A DNA stretch of 64,000 bases. It comes from Blastocladiella emersonii ATCC 22665 (Eukaryota > Blastocladiomycota > Blastocladiomycetes > Blastocladiales > Blastocladiaceae). Shown piece after piece: positions 31,470 to 41,849 of this stretch (its first letter is position 1; each line of letters starts with the position of its first letter). Where the stretch lies: NCBI GenBank assembly GCA_025594325.1, contig JANHCV010000004.1:1054001-1118000 (forward strand). Direction: 5' to 3'. The position numbers and the translations under genes are program-made. The notes under the pieces are model-generated. The model was not told where the DNA came from. It saw nothing but the letters and a program-made list of their open reading frames with translations, and made no database searches.

Positions 31470-32247
31470 GGTGTTTGGGACGTTTCTGCAGAGTTCCTTC
31501 TTTATTTCCATGAATCCCTCGTTTAAATCAATTACAAATGTTAACAGCAACTCATCTATCACAGGCGGCGTGGACCGGGGCAGTGGTTGCGGAATGTGGT
31601 CCGCGATGGTCCAGTTGACGACGCGCAGGTTCACTAGTCCATTCTCGTGGCGGCTATTTCAGAAGCTTCGCCACGTCTAATCGGCGGCCATCAAGGATAT
31701 CTGTCAAGCACGATGTGATATGAAGTGTGATCGGGACCCCGCGTCGCCCATTCGTGCGGAGCAACGCGCACGCGCACGCGCAGGAAGCCCAGCCAGTGTT
31801 TCCCCGCAGCTGCAGCCTACTGGCAGTGACGAGGTTAGACACTGTTCACGAATCAGCAGCAGCCATCGCGGCAAGCGCGGCGATTCAGCGCTTGACCGTT
31901 ACCGCGGCAGAGTCAGGCGAGCGGCAAAGGTGGCGTGTCGGCGACGAGCGCGCGCTTGGGCGGTGGTGGTGGACCTCGTTCTGTGCCAAAGTGGGTGCTT
32001 GTCGCCTGTCAAATTGCAGCACCGGCTGCGCTACGGACATTTAAACAGCTACGCCCGACTTGTTTAATCAGGCTTCGGCTAGCACTAGGCCACGCGTTGC
32101 GCCACACTTTGAGACGCGAGACATAGCGCACGTGGCGAGAGATCAGCCGTTACACCACCCATGGTCGTGCGCCTGAACAGGAACTCGCCCGGCGAAGAGC
32201 TTGATCTCCCTGCTCGACTTCCATGAATCATTAAACTACCGCCAACC
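31470..32247. other. Intergenic between two lineage-specific genes
   Basis: No gene recognised; short open frames lack coding bias. The last ~60 bases are the probable leader of the gene at 32248. Confidence 0.5.
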
Positions 32248-33456
32248 ATGCAACTAGACTCTCTGCAATGCGATCTTATGGACGAGTCTGCTCGGTCTAC
32301 GGGCTGCGAACAAGTCAACACGCTTCCCTTTGAGTTGTTCGAGCGCGCACTGCAACTCGCCAAGCCTCGCGTACAGCTCTTTTGCGCTTCGCGGGAGGCG
32401 TACTCCTTGGCTTCTTCTTCGCGTGCAGTGCGGTCGGTGTGGGGCCGCTCCATGCTGCGCGCACTCTCACCCGCCGTCATTGCTGGTTTCCACGGGCATC
32501 CTCCAAAGTGCCTCCCGAACACGGACCTCGGAGGATATCTGTTCCACGCCGACCAGGTGGATCTTCCGCCACCCAGCTCCTACTTTTTCGCTTCAGCGAT
32601 CGACGCAATGCTGAACTGCCTGCAGACCGAATATCCCGAGTTGCTGAATGACCCAGTGCTTCTCAGCTGCTTTACCTACTTCCCAACTCGAGGCACGATC
32701 GAGTACTACCCCGACCACGAACCCGATCCGCGCGACGAGTTCTATCGGAGGCTGTGGGACGAATATGAGGGTCTGACGCCTGAGATTCCCTCGTGCCTCG
32801 AATGGCCCATCATGTCGCTTCTCCAGCTTCTCGCAAGCGCGGTCACGCGGTGCGATCCTTCAACTTTTCGCTACTTGCTCCAGGTCACCAAGAAGCAGGC
32901 TCCCCAGCTGTTTGACCACGAGGACGACAAGTGGTTCCAGCACGCCCTCTACTGCGTGGAGGAGACTTACTACCCGTACGCCTACCCCATGTCGTTCTTC
33001 AACCACTTGGCGCTCGTCTCGATCATCGAATGTCGGTATGCGTCATACCAAGAGCTCGTCAAACTCGGTCGTCCAATTGATGTGGTCGCGATCGCCGACG
33101 CGATGGTCACGGCCGGCCTCTCGACTCGGTTCACCTGGGCACTCTGTGACGCCGGCATCGCGGACACCGAAAAACCCCTTTCGCTCGACTGGATCCTGCG
33201 GAATGCACCCGAGTACATCGATCAACACTTTCTCTCGGCCTTTTCTGTTTCAAAACTCTTAAGCGACGGCCATTTCGCGTTGACACAGCTCCTCAAACAC
33301 TGCCCTGACAAGGTGCTTGCAGCGGCGGACCCGTCCAAGCGCGCGCAGATCGTGGTCATGTTCCAGGAAGAGTCGGCCGCGCAGTCGTCCATTGAACTCG
33401 CGGACGTGCTCAACAAGCTCAATCTTCACGACGCCGTAAATTCTCAAGCGACCTGA
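32248..33456 (+). CDS. Uncharacterised 402-residue protein, F-box-like
   Basis: A single exon starting MQLDSLQCDLMDESARS. Residues ~24-70 have an F-box-like look (VNTLPFELFERALQLAKPRV, then LFCASREAYSLASSSRAVRS). The rest is a helical, acidic-to-neutral domain with many aromatics (YYPDHEPDPRDEFYRRLWDE, FQHALYCVEETYYPYAYPMS) and ends KLNLHDAVNSQAT. No signal peptide, membrane span or known catalytic motif. It is next to, and in the same orientation as, the gene at 29802, and both may belong to an expanded lineage-specific family. I do not recognise a specific function. Confidence 0.65.
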   Translation: MQLDSLQCDLMDESARSTGCEQVNTLPFELFERALQLAKPRVQLFCASREAYSLASSSRAVRSVWGRSMLRALSPAVIAGFHGHPPKCLPNTDLGGYLFHADQVDLPPPSSYFFASAIDAMLNCLQTEYPELLNDPVLLSCFTYFPTRGTIEYYPDHEPDPRDEFYRRLWDEYEGLTPEIPSCLEWPIMSLLQLLASAVTRCDPSTFRYLLQVTKKQAPQLFDHEDDKWFQHALYCVEETYYPYAYPMSFFNHLALVSIIECRYASYQELVKLGRPIDVVAIADAMVTAGLSTRFTWALCDAGIADTEKPLSLDWILRNAPEYIDQHFLSAFSVSKLLSDGHFALTQLLKHCPDKVLAAADPSKRAQIVVMFQEESAAQSSIELADVLNKLNLHDAVNSQAT

Positions 33457-34048
33457 CAACCTCTGGGACCATCATTCCGATGTGTTGTATCAACATCGCC
33501 ACGGTCGTTGGAGCCAGGTCCGCCCCGGCGCGCGGTAATCCTCGTGTCGCGCATTACTTTGCGTAGGCAACATCGCCTAATATACTCATAGTACATTGCC
33601 TTGTATTTGCTCATCCGAAGTTGAAGAGTCCGACTCGATCGACCACGAGCGAAACTCGCACCCATTCGCCCGCACACAAGCGGTACCGCTGTCTAAGAGC
33701 CAAACCTTCAGATGAAGATAAGCGCGATACATCAAGTCCTGACCGGGCGATGGAGAACTTGGGGGCGAGCAGTGGAAGCGTGAGTGGCTCAGCTCCACCA
33801 TGGCGGAGGTGGCGCAGCCGCTGGCCGGATGAACGTCGCGATACGTTTCACATGGCCCTCGAGGAGAAAGCCTCAACGAGTTGTTCGAACGTTGATGGAA
33901 TCACTCGTCGCATCACTCAAGTTCAGGTTGAAAAACAATTTGGAAGGAACACGCACAGATATCAAATTACATACGAATCAAGCAAACAGAAGAGATTTTG
34001 GGATTTAGATGAGGGGTATCACGAACTGAAAAAGCAAAGGGAAAAGAC
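33457..34048. other. Intergenic, convergent gene ends
   Basis: 3' flanks of the genes at 32248 (plus) and 34049 (minus). An open frame crosses it on the plus strand but has no coding bias and runs antisense into the next gene. It is AT-richer than the surroundings near 33930-34060. Confidence 0.5.
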
Positions 34049-35041
34049 TCAAGAAACAATGGTGGACCGCAGCACGACGGCGGGCGCCGCCGCGAAGCTC
34101 AGAAGCACCTTGACGCCGCGCTGCTTAGTCGAACACGGCTTGGACTCGGACGAGACGGCGGACGCCTTGACGGTACTGGATGCACCGCCGAAGAGGCTGC
34201 CGATCCGGGCCTTGAAGGACGACCAGCGGGAGGTCAACTCGTGGTTGTCGACCAGCGTCTGATCGGACCCGAGCTCGGCCGAGAGAACGGCCAGGTTCGA
34301 GCCGACGCCGCTGATAACGCTCGCCTCGATAGTCTCCGCCGCCGCCACCACCTTGACCTCGGGGTCCACCGCGGCCGGGAACGCACTGCCACGGTGGCCA
34401 GCACGGCGGCGGACCCAGCGCAGCACGTTGCCAGCGGCGCTACGCTTCTTCCCGGCGGTAGGGGCAGCAGCGACAGGGGCGGGGCACGAGACGATCTCCT
34501 TGATGGGCGCCGCAGTCGACGCGAGGGTGTCGACGGCAGCCGGGACGTCGGTAGTCGGGGTGATGGGAGCGACAGCAGCCACAGCGACGGTCGTAGGCTC
34601 AAAGGAAGCGCGCAGGGTTGCCACATGAACCCCCACGAGCGTCTCGAGCACGACCGCCGCCGCCGTCGCAGGACCCGCCGTAGCCGACTTGGACTTGGCG
34701 GAGTCGCCCTGCACGAGCTGGCCGTTGTTGCCGGCAAAGTTGGCGACGTTGACCTGGTCCGAGGACCGCAAGCACGCCGAGCGCGGGCTGGTGCCGGCGG
34801 GCGAGCCGGGAGCAGTCGCGAGCTGCTCGAACCGGTCCTTGAGGGTGCCGACCTTGGGGGTCGGCGTTGAGTCGACAACGCACTCGTTGTCGGCGACCTT
34901 GTTCTCGGGCACGTTGCGGCCGCTGGTGCCGTTCGCGGGAGCGACCACGACGCGGAGCGAGTGCTTGACCAAGGACACGGGCGACTTGGGCGACGACGGC
35001 GACGACGAGACGGGGGCGGCAAGAGCAATCGAGGCAGACAT
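34049..35041 (-). CDS. Uncharacterised Ala/Val/Ser-rich protein
   Basis: A single exon of 330 aa from MSASIALAAPVSSSPSS. The composition is low-complexity, with blocks such as SSSPSSPKSPVSLVKHSLRV, LKDRFEQLATAPGSPAGTSP, a basic patch LRWVRRRAGHRGS and a final SRWSSFKARIGSLFGGASST. The frame has the strong G/C third-position bias of real genes, and a TATA box lies ~105 bp upstream. No domain, signal peptide or membrane helix that I recognise; short RWxxFKARIGxLFGG and SPxxSP motifs might be regulatory sites (speculative). Confidence 0.6.
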   Translation of the reverse strand: MSASIALAAPVSSSPSSPKSPVSLVKHSLRVVVAPANGTSGRNVPENKVADNECVVDSTPTPKVGTLKDRFEQLATAPGSPAGTSPRSACLRSSDQVNVANFAGNNGQLVQGDSAKSKSATAGPATAAAVVLETLVGVHVATLRASFEPTTVAVAAVAPITPTTDVPAAVDTLASTAAPIKEIVSCPAPVAAAPTAGKKRSAAGNVLRWVRRRAGHRGSAFPAAVDPEVKVVAAAETIEASVISGVGSNLAVLSAELGSDQTLVDNHELTSRWSSFKARIGSLFGGASSTVKASAVSSESKPCSTKQRGVKVLLSFAAAPAVVLRSTIVS

Positions 35042-35483
35042 GGTGGTCGTATGGGGAACGGAGTCTGCGATGAGAGAGTCTTGTCGAAGGGTGTGGAGAG
35101 CAAGAGCTGGAGGACAGCGGGGGCTGGGCCGCATTTTATAGCCAGTCTCGTCCGTGTGCATTTCTCTAGCGCAGCGGGTCGGCAGGACTCGTCGAGCTGC
35201 TCATTTGTCGAGGGGAGACGAGGGGAGACGAGATGAATATATGCAGGGCCGGAGGGTCCCAGGTGACTTGGGTGGCGCAGCTTCGAGCGAGCCGAGCCAC
35301 CTCAGTCGCGTCGCGTTTCAGGTCGCTCCCGTTCGACGACACACTCAAGCTCGAGCGGGAACGAGGCGGTATTTGAAATGGCAGAATGAATTAGATCAGA
35401 CGATCATGGGGATGGATAGTGATACATAATGGGCGATGCAGCGCGGTTGGCGCGCGCTCGAGCGACACACAAACGGTCACGGC
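35042..35483. promoter_or_regulatory. Upstream region of the 34049 gene with TATA box
   Basis: On the minus strand TATAAAA lies at 35144-35150, ~105 bp before the ATG at 35041. The rest (35160-35483) is the 3' flank of the promethin-like gene; no gene seen. Confidence 0.55.
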
Positions 35484-35918
35484 TTAGACGCGACCCGAGA
35501 CAAGCGGCGGCAGGCCCTCGCGGCCGACGACAAACGACTCGACCTTCTCCATGAGGTCGGCCGTGGTGGCCGCGGCGTTCTTGGTGAGCCCGACACCGCC
35601 GCCGATGATGCCCGTGTTGCCCGTGAAGGACTCCTGCGTCGTGCCGAGCGTGATCGAGGTCGCGCGCAGGCCGTAGAACAGCGCCGTGAAGAGGGCCACA
35701 CCGCCGAGCGCGATCCAGAAGGAGAAGAACAAAATGGGCCCGAGGAACAGGAGCCCGAACCCGAGGATCCCGCCCTCGACGACGAGCACGCCGACCGTCG
35801 CGATGGTCGCCACGATCCCGAACGAGATGGCCGCGTACGTGAGGAAGATGAGGTTCGGGATGGCCGTCAGCGCGCCAAACGCGTAGGTGAAGGCACGGGG
35901 GCCGGGTAGCTTGTCGTG
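35484..35918 (-). CDS. Promethin/LDAF1-like lipid-droplet membrane protein, 5' end not found
   Basis: The open frame runs from just after a TAA at 35919-35921 to a stop at 35484 (~144 codons). It has no in-frame ATG. The sequence KLPGPRAFTYAFGALTAIPN, LIFLTYAAISFGIVATIATV, GVLVVEGGILGFGLLFLGPI, LFFSFWIALGGVALFTALFY shows three or four adjacent hydrophobic segments whose pattern (AIP..FL, then LEG or VEGG) resembles animal LDAF1/promethin, which works with seipin at lipid-droplet assembly sites on the ER. The C-terminal tail ends VVGREGLPPLVSGRV. The missing 5' exon could lie in the 110 bp up to the next gene (36028), but no ATG plus donor is visible there, so the copy may be truncated. A duplicated 19-bp sequence lies at the break. 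Confidence 0.5.
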   Translation of the reverse strand, partial: HDKLPGPRAFTYAFGALTAIPNLIFLTYAAISFGIVATIATVGVLVVEGGILGFGLLFLGPILFFSFWIALGGVALFTALFYGLRATSITLGTTQESFTGNTGIIGGGVGLTKNAAATTADLMEKVESFVVGREGLPPLVSGRV

Positions 35919-35963
35919 TTATAAGTTTGACATTCGGACATGCTTCCTGAAAAGGTTCGATGC

Positions 35964-36001
35964 GACCAACTAATTAGAAAGTGACCAACTAATTAAAAAG
36001 T
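35964..36001. repeat. 19-bp direct tandem duplication
   Basis: GACCAACTAATTAGAAAGT (35964-35982) followed at once by GACCAACTAATTAAAAAGT (35983-36001), one difference. It lies just 5' of the promethin-like frame that lacks a start, and just 3' of the BAR-PH gene. Confidence 0.9.
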
Positions 36002-36027
36002 TTTCTATCACACAATAGCTACCCAGA

Positions 36028-38123
36028 TCACGGCTCCTTCTCCTTAGCCGCGCCTCCGCGACCCATCAACGTCTCGCTCGCGCTCGCGCTCTCACCCGAC
36101 TGCTGCTGGTGCACGAGGTTCACCGTACTCCCGACCTCGCCCGCACCAGGCTGCTCGACATAGTGGTCATCCTCGACCTCGCCGCCCGCGGACGTCAGCG
36201 CCGGCGCATCCCCCGCGCGCGATCCGTCGAGCGACGTCGCGTCGTCGGCCTGGTGCGAGTGCGGGAGCGCCGGAACGGGTTTCCGGCTCAGCGGCTCGCG
36301 CCGGCTGCCCGTGCTCTTGTCTGCGGCGCTGGCGGGGTTGAGCTCGGGCTCGCAGTCGTGCGGAGGCGGGGTCGGTGGCTGACCGGCGACGTTCGAGGCA
36401 GCGCTGCCGCTCGGCGTGAGCGTGGGCCGGCGTTGCGGGAGCGGCGGAGGCGGGGCCTGCTGCCGTTGCGCCGAGATGGGCGATGGCGAGGCCGAGTCGA
36501 GCGCGTCCGAGTCCTGGAACGACTCGAGCGCGGGGACCTCGGTCGCGGGTGGCGTGGAGCGAGGTGGAGGTGGCGGGGCGTAGTGGGCGATGAGGCGCTT
36601 GATGGCGCAGATCCAGTCGACCATGGACTATTCATGCGTCGAAGAGTCAGCGTCACGCACGCCCGATGCCAACGGAAACGACGAACCTCTTCAGACTCGG
36701 CCTTGAGGAGGTACCGCATCTCCTTCTTCTTGATAGCGAAGATGCCCGTCTCGCGCGGCGGCTGGACAATGATCTCGAACGAGTGGTCGTAGGGCTTATT
36801 GGTGGCGACGTTGACGGCGGTGAGCCCCTGGCGGAGGCAGATGGAGAATAAGATGTTGGGCATCTTGGGCTTGGCGCCGTTGCCGACGCCCGACTCCTCG
36901 GTAGGCGAGCGCGGGAGCGACGACGACGTGCGGCCGTTGGACCCGTTGGACGGGGCGGGCGAGATGTAGGCGGGGTTCTTCTCCTCAAAGCAGTGGAGGA
37001 AGCCGAGGTCCGACAGGACGAACCACGAGGGCTTCCACTTGGACTTGAGGATGGTGCCCTGGCGCAGGATGACGCCCTGGCGGGCGATGCCCTCGGCGGT
37101 GCCGACCTCGACGCGGTACGGGAACGCGGCCACGGACCGCGGCGTGTGCCAGATGGGCGAGCCGTGGAGGTTGGTGTCGGCCGAGAAGGAGGCGAACGGC
37201 CACGTCGCGTCGTACCCCGCAATGGTGAGCTGCATCGAGACGAGCGTCTCGCGGAACGTGGGCATGGAGGTGACGCGCAGCTCGAGGTACTCGCCGACAA
37301 TCTGCTTGAGGGTAGCGAGACAATGGGTCTCGCACTCGCGGGCGGCGTCAATGGCGGCGAGCATAGCGGCCTGGTACCGGTTCTCGCGGTCGACGTTATC
37401 GAGCAGCTGCATGTGGAGGGCCATTTCGGTGAGCCACGGGTCCTGCAGGTCGCCGACGGAGGCGCGGCGCGCGGCCATGACGGAGTGGGCCTTGACGTGA
37501 GCGGCGATGGCGATCAGGGTCTCGTTGCGCGACTTGGTGATGGCGCTGCTCTCGCGCTCGATGGCGGTGCGCAGGTCCTTGTACTTGCGGGCGTGGCACG
37601 AGATGGCCGCGTCGAGCTGCTTGACCGTGGTCTCGCGGACGTGGCGCGCGTACGCCTGGTGCTGGTCGGCGAGCGCATGGAAGCTCGCGACGGTGCCCTT
37701 GAGGCCAGGGCCGACGACCGACTCGTCTACAGCGAGGCGAGGTGAGGTCAGCGCGCGGTCCGAATCCTAGGGCAAAGACGAGAGCGCACCAATCGCCTCG
37801 ATCTTGGCCGGGTTCTCGACACCGTTGGGCAGCCCGCGGAACTGCTTGAGCGCCTTGCGGTACTCCTTGGCGACAGTCGTGTCGGCGGCCTCGACGGCTG
37901 CGAAGAAGTTGGTGGCGTCCTCGAGCAGGGCGCGGTGCGACTTGATGCGGTCGAGCAGCGTGAAGAGCAGGCGGCTCTGCTCGGGCGAGTGCGGCCACAG
38001 GCGCGCCATGGTCAGCTCGAGCGGCGGCGCGGGCGGCGACACTGGCGACGGCAGGATGTCCGCGGCAGAGCCGACGGACGACGCCATGCGCGACGGCGGG
38101 GCGGGTTTGGACATGGTTGACAT
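36028..38123 (-). CDS. BAR-domain and PH-domain protein
   Basis: Exons 37790-38123, 36687-37726 and 36028-36627 encode 657 aa from MSTMSKPAPPSRM. Residues ~45-270 are a long helical BAR-like domain (LDRIKSHRALLEDATNFFAA, DTTVAKEYRKALKQFRGLPN, ADQHQAYARHVRETTVKQLD, DLRTAIERESSAITKSRNET). A PH domain follows at ~330-475: GVILRQGTILKSKWKPSWFV, LSDLGFLHCFEEKN, then LLKAESEE joined across the intron to SMVDWICAIKRLIAH. The C-terminal ~180 residues are Pro-rich (PPPPPRSTPP, QAPPPPLPQRRP), likely SH3 ligands. Such proteins bind curved phosphoinositide membranes in endocytosis or actin control; the specific pathway is not determined. Introns are 63 and 59 bp. Confidence 0.85.
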
Positions 38124-38645
38124 GGTGGGTCTAGTTGCGATGCATCTAATTGTAGGGTTATGAGAGGAGAGAGGGGACCGCGCGCGAGGGACTCGTGGAA
38201 ACAAGAAGGCGAAGTAGCCGGAGGGGGCACACGCGGGCCCACGGCGACGCGTCGCGGGCAGGCGGCTGTCTCGCGTCTCGCGGCGCCACGCCACCCGCCG
38301 TCGTGTCGCGACGCGTGATGCGTGGCGCCGATCCCGTTCATGTGCTGCTGTTGGTTGGCCGCACCGCAGAGCCGGAAATACGACGCGTCGCGGCGCGTCC
38401 ACCGGTCCTCTCGCCGCCGCCGCCGCCGTCGGCCCGCCGCGGCGGGTGATGTGGGGACCGGGTGTGGCTGGCGCGAGCGAGCAAGCGAGCACTCGTCGTT
38501 CGTCGTCGCTCGCCGGCTTCTTCTCCCGCCCCCGCCAACCCCATCGCTGTATTGCCCATGTATACTAGCCGCTAGGTCGGCGCAACGGACGCGCAGCAGC
38601 ACGCACTACCACCATTCCATACCACCCTCGCGTCGTGCTCCCGGC
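38124..38645. promoter_or_regulatory. Divergent upstream region, BAR-PH / SLC38 transporter
   Basis: Both genes start outward. The region is GC-rich with no open coding frame. On the minus strand a partial ATGCATCGCAAC precedes the BAR-PH start. A TATACTAG at 38560-38567 lies ~80 bp before the transporter ATG. Confidence 0.45.
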
Positions 38646-40261
38646 ATGCTGGCAGGAACTGCATCCGGCGCGGCCTACTCCAAGGTCCCGCTCGTAGGCG
38701 CCGACGAGGGGCTCTTGCCCACCAGCGCAGCGACGACCACGTCACACGATGTGGCCGCCAAGCACCGCCCATCGTCCCTGACGTCGCGCTGCTCGGACGA
38801 CGACGACCTATTTGACAGCGGGCTCGACACGGCGCTCATGGGCAGTTGCGGCGACAATGTGCCGTTTGAGCGGTTGCAGGTCCTCGACGAGGCGCCAAAG
38901 AGCTCGGTTCTCGGCGCCGTGCTCAACTTCACCAACAGCATCATTGGCGCGGGCATCATCGGCCTCCCGTACGCGTTCCGCCAGGCCGGGTTCGTGCTGG
39001 GGCTCGGACTTCTGGTCGTTCTCGCGTTTGTCGTCGGTACGCTGGTCTGCGACCGCCTGTTCGGGTGAGCGCTGACCCCGCGACGTATAGCGTGGACCGT
39101 CGTGCTGCTCGCCAAGTGCGGCAAGCTGAGCTCCACGTCGTCGTACCAGGCGCTTGTCGACGCGACGTTTGGCGGACGCGGGCAGTTTCTCATTGCCTTC
39201 TTTCAGTTCATTTTTGCCTTTGGCGGTACGCTCAACCCCCCTCCCACCAGCACGCCCACGGTCCCGCTCGCTTACGTCCCCAAACACAGCCATGTGCGCA
39301 TACCAGGTGATCATCGGCGACACGCTCCCGACCGTCATGACCGCGCTGCTCGGCGGCGGCAGCAGCAGCAGCAGCAGCGAGCACTGGTTCCTCGCGCGCG
39401 ACTTTATCATCGTCGTGACCACGCTGCTCATCCTGCTCCCGCTGTCGCTCCAGCGCGACATGTCCGCCATGTCCAAGACCTCGGCCGTGTCCATGGCCTC
39501 CATCATCATGATCGTCCTGACCGTCATCTACAGCGCCATCCGTCTGCCCGCCGAGCTGCGCGGCGACCCGGCCGAGCGGTTCACCGTGGTCGGCGAGAAC
39601 CCGATCAAGGCCATCGGGGTCATCTCGTTCGGTACGTGCACCCTCGCCTCCGCCGCTCCCACACGTCTACTCACCCTCCGACTCTTCCGCAGCCTTCATC
39701 TCCCACCACTACACCTTCATCGTGCTCAACTCGCTCGACACGCCCACGCTCGACCGGTTCGCGCGCGTGACGAACCTGTCAGCGGGCATCTCGCTGGTCG
39801 CGTGCGCGCTGCTCGCCGTGACGGGCTTCGTGACCTTCACCTCGTCGACGCAGGGCAACGTGCTCAACAACTTTCCCTCGGACGACCTCGGCGTGAACCT
39901 CGCCCGCCTCGCGTTTGCGCTCAACATGTTTACGACGTACCCGATGGAGGTGTTTGTCTCGCGCCACGTCCTTGAGGACTACTTCTTCCCGACGACGTCG
40001 AGTGGAGGGCGGACGCCGACGGCAAGACACGTCGCGTGGACGCTCGGCGTGGTCGCGGCGTCGACGCTGATCGCGGTCGCGACGAGCGACCTGTCGGCGG
40101 TGCTCGAGGCCACGGGCGGGATCGCGGCGACGGCGATCGCGTACATTTTGCCGCCGTGGTGCTGGCTCAAGCTGTCCAAGGTGCCCGGCCCAACGCGGTA
40201 CGCGTGCTACGCGTGTCTTGCGTTTGGCGCCGTGGTCATGGTTCTCTCGATGACGACGTGA
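38646..40261 (+). CDS. SLC38A11/AVT-type amino acid transporter
   Basis: Exons 38646-39036, 39091-39225, 39290-39631 and 39693-40261 encode 478 aa. The ~75-residue N-terminal tail is cytosolic and Ser/Asp-rich; about eleven membrane helices follow. Signatures: VLNFTNSIIGAGIIGLPYAF (first half-helix with the substrate-binding GAG), FVLGLGLLVVLAFVVAWTVV across intron 1, AMCAYQVIIGDTLP across intron 2, ISFGAFISHHYTFIVLNSLD across intron 3, and NMFTTYPMEVFVSRHVLEDY. Line by line it parallels animal SLC38A11 and the fungal vacuolar AVT family. Probable function: amino acid transport at the vacuolar or plasma membrane. An alternative donor (GTGAGC at 39065) would break the frame; GTACGC at 39037 keeps it and matches family length. 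It converges on NOB1 with only 46 bp between stops. Confidence 0.9.
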
Positions 40262-40307
40262 GGCGAGAGAAAGAGTAATACAAAAAACTATGTGTACGCG
40301 ATGCGCT

Positions 40308-41849
40308 CTACTTGCGCATCTTGACGGCCTCGTTGGGGTTCTTGCGTCCGTGGCCGATGCTGGGCGGGCGGAGCGGGCCGTCGCCGAACAGCTTCTCGTC
40401 CCACTCCTGCTTGGCCTGCTTCTTCTTGAGATGCTCGTAGTTCTTCATGCGGACCTGGAACTCGTGCTGGTCCTCGCGCAGGACGAGCGAGTCGCCGCCG
40501 CGGCCGCCCTTGTTGGTGGGGATCGAGTAGACGTTGCCTCGGAGGCGGTACTGGAAGTTCTTCTTGAGGTGGAGCTTGAGCTCGCCGTTCTCGATCGTGT
40601 ACGAGGTGCGGATCAGCGTGTTGCCGCCGCCGCACGACGGGCAGAACCGCTTGTCCATGTCGGTGGTGGTGCGGAAGCACGCGTGGCACCGCAGCAGCCA
40701 GTTCTTGAGCCGCCGCACGTGCATGCCGTCGAGCGACAGCAGGTGCATGCCCATCTGCAGCAGCACGTTCTGCACCGCGAAGTCGTCCGTCATGCACGAC
40801 ACGTCGGGCACCTTGGCGTCGGGCGCCGTGCGCGACCCGTTCAGCGTGATCTCCTTGGCCCGCTCCACGTTCGAAGGCGTGATCCACCCGGCGTTCATGT
40901 CCTCCTCGTTGTCCGAGTCGGCCTCGACGAAGCCCGGCATCTTGCGGAACTCGACGTCGGCGAGCGACGAGTCCACAGCGGTCTCCTCGGTCGCCTCGGG
41001 GACAGCGGCGGGCGCCGCCATCTCCTCCTCGTCGTCGTCGCCCTCGAGCGCCATGGCGTCGAGCTGCGCCTGGAGCTCGTCCTCGGTCACGGTCTTCCCG
41101 AAGGCGCTTTCGGAAGCGGCGAGCGGGGCGACGGGGGCAGGGGCAGCAGCAGCGGGAGCAGGGACGGCAGCAACGGCGGGCTTGCGCGGCGCCGGGGCAG
41201 GGCCGGCGGGGCGGCGGGCACGGTTCTTCTTGCGCTTGGGCGCCATGAAGCCGTCGTCCTCGTCGGCGGCAGACTCGACAGCAGCAGCGGCAGCGGGCTC
41301 CTCGGTGGCGGGCTCGGCCGTCTCCGTCTCGGCATCAGCAGCCTCGGCAGCGTCCGCACCGGCCTCGGCGGCGGCAGCAGCCTCGGCCTGCATCTTGTTC
41401 TTGCGGCGATTCCGCTTCTTCTTCTTCTTAGGCGCGTCAGCGCCCTCCCCCTGCTCCGCCTCCTCGTCAACCGGCTCGCCCGCCGCAATCGCCGCGGCGC
41501 GCGCCTCCTCCTTCATCTTCTTCGCGGCAGCCTCCTCGGCCTGGGTCAGCTGCCAGGTGAGCGCGAGGACTCGGAGATCGGTGAGACTGAGGGAGGGGAA
41601 ATCGCCCGTCTTCTTGGCAAAGGCCGAGACGGCGGCAATGGCGTCGGCGGACGGGTGCATGACGTCGATGGTGAAGGGCAGGCGGGCGAGGGCCTCGCGG
41701 GCGCGCGCGTCGCGAACCTCGTCCAGGACATCGGGGATAGTCACCACGCGGTCCGACGCCAGGTGGTACAGGGGCGCCTGCTTGATCAGCGGCGCCGTGT
41801 CCAGGACCAGGATCCGCGTCTTGTGCTTTGGCACGGTCGTCGATTTCAT
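40308..41849 (-). CDS. NOB1: NOB1, 20S pre-rRNA D-site endonuclease
   Basis: A single exon, 513 aa. The PIN domain starts at RILVLDTAPLI (catalytic Asp17), with Glu44 in IPDVLDEVRDAR and acidic residues Asp83 and Asp91 in KTGDFPSLSLTDLRVLALTW. A ~190-residue Ala/Glu/Lys-rich linker with KKKKKRNRRKNKM follows. The NOB1-specific region (WITPSNVERAKEI, VQNVLLQMGMHLLSLDGMHV, RRLKNWLLRCHACF) and the zinc ribbon (CHAC, then FCPSCGGGNTLIRTSYTI) are intact, with the end KLFGDGPLRPPSIGHGRKNP. It cleaves 20S pre-rRNA to 18S in cytoplasmic pre-40S particles. A variant of the start-proximal element (ACGCATCCACC, 41850-41860 on the minus strand) abuts its ATG. Confidence 0.95.
   Translation of the reverse strand: MKSTTVPKHKTRILVLDTAPLIKQAPLYHLASDRVVTIPDVLDEVRDARAREALARLPFTIDVMHPSADAIAAVSAFAKKTGDFPSLSLTDLRVLALTWQLTQAEEAAAKKMKEEARAAAIAAGEPVDEEAEQGEGADAPKKKKKRNRRKNKMQAEAAAAAEAGADAAEAADAETETAEPATEEPAAAAAVESAADEDDGFMAPKRKKNRARRPAGPAPAPRKPAVAAVPAPAAAAPAPVAPLAASESAFGKTVTEDELQAQLDAMALEGDDDEEEMAAPAAVPEATEETAVDSSLADVEFRKMPGFVEADSDNEEDMNAGWITPSNVERAKEITLNGSRTAPDAKVPDVSCMTDDFAVQNVLLQMGMHLLSLDGMHVRRLKNWLLRCHACFRTTTDMDKRFCPSCGGGNTLIRTSYTIENGELKLHLKKNFQYRLRGNVYSIPTNKGGRGGDSLVLREDQHEFQVRMKNYEHLKKKQAKQEWDEKLFGDGPLRPPSIGHGRKNPNEAVKMRK

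Noticed and set aside
33621-34262. 213-codon plus-strand frame with a basic N-terminus
   Set aside because: No G/C third-position bias, no family resemblance, and its end is antisense to the 34049 gene.
39037-39090. Intron 1 of the SLC38 gene starting at the GTGAGC (39065)
   Set aside because: That donor leaves phase 2 and shifts the frame; the GTACGC donor at 39037 keeps the frame and gives exact length agreement with SLC38A11.
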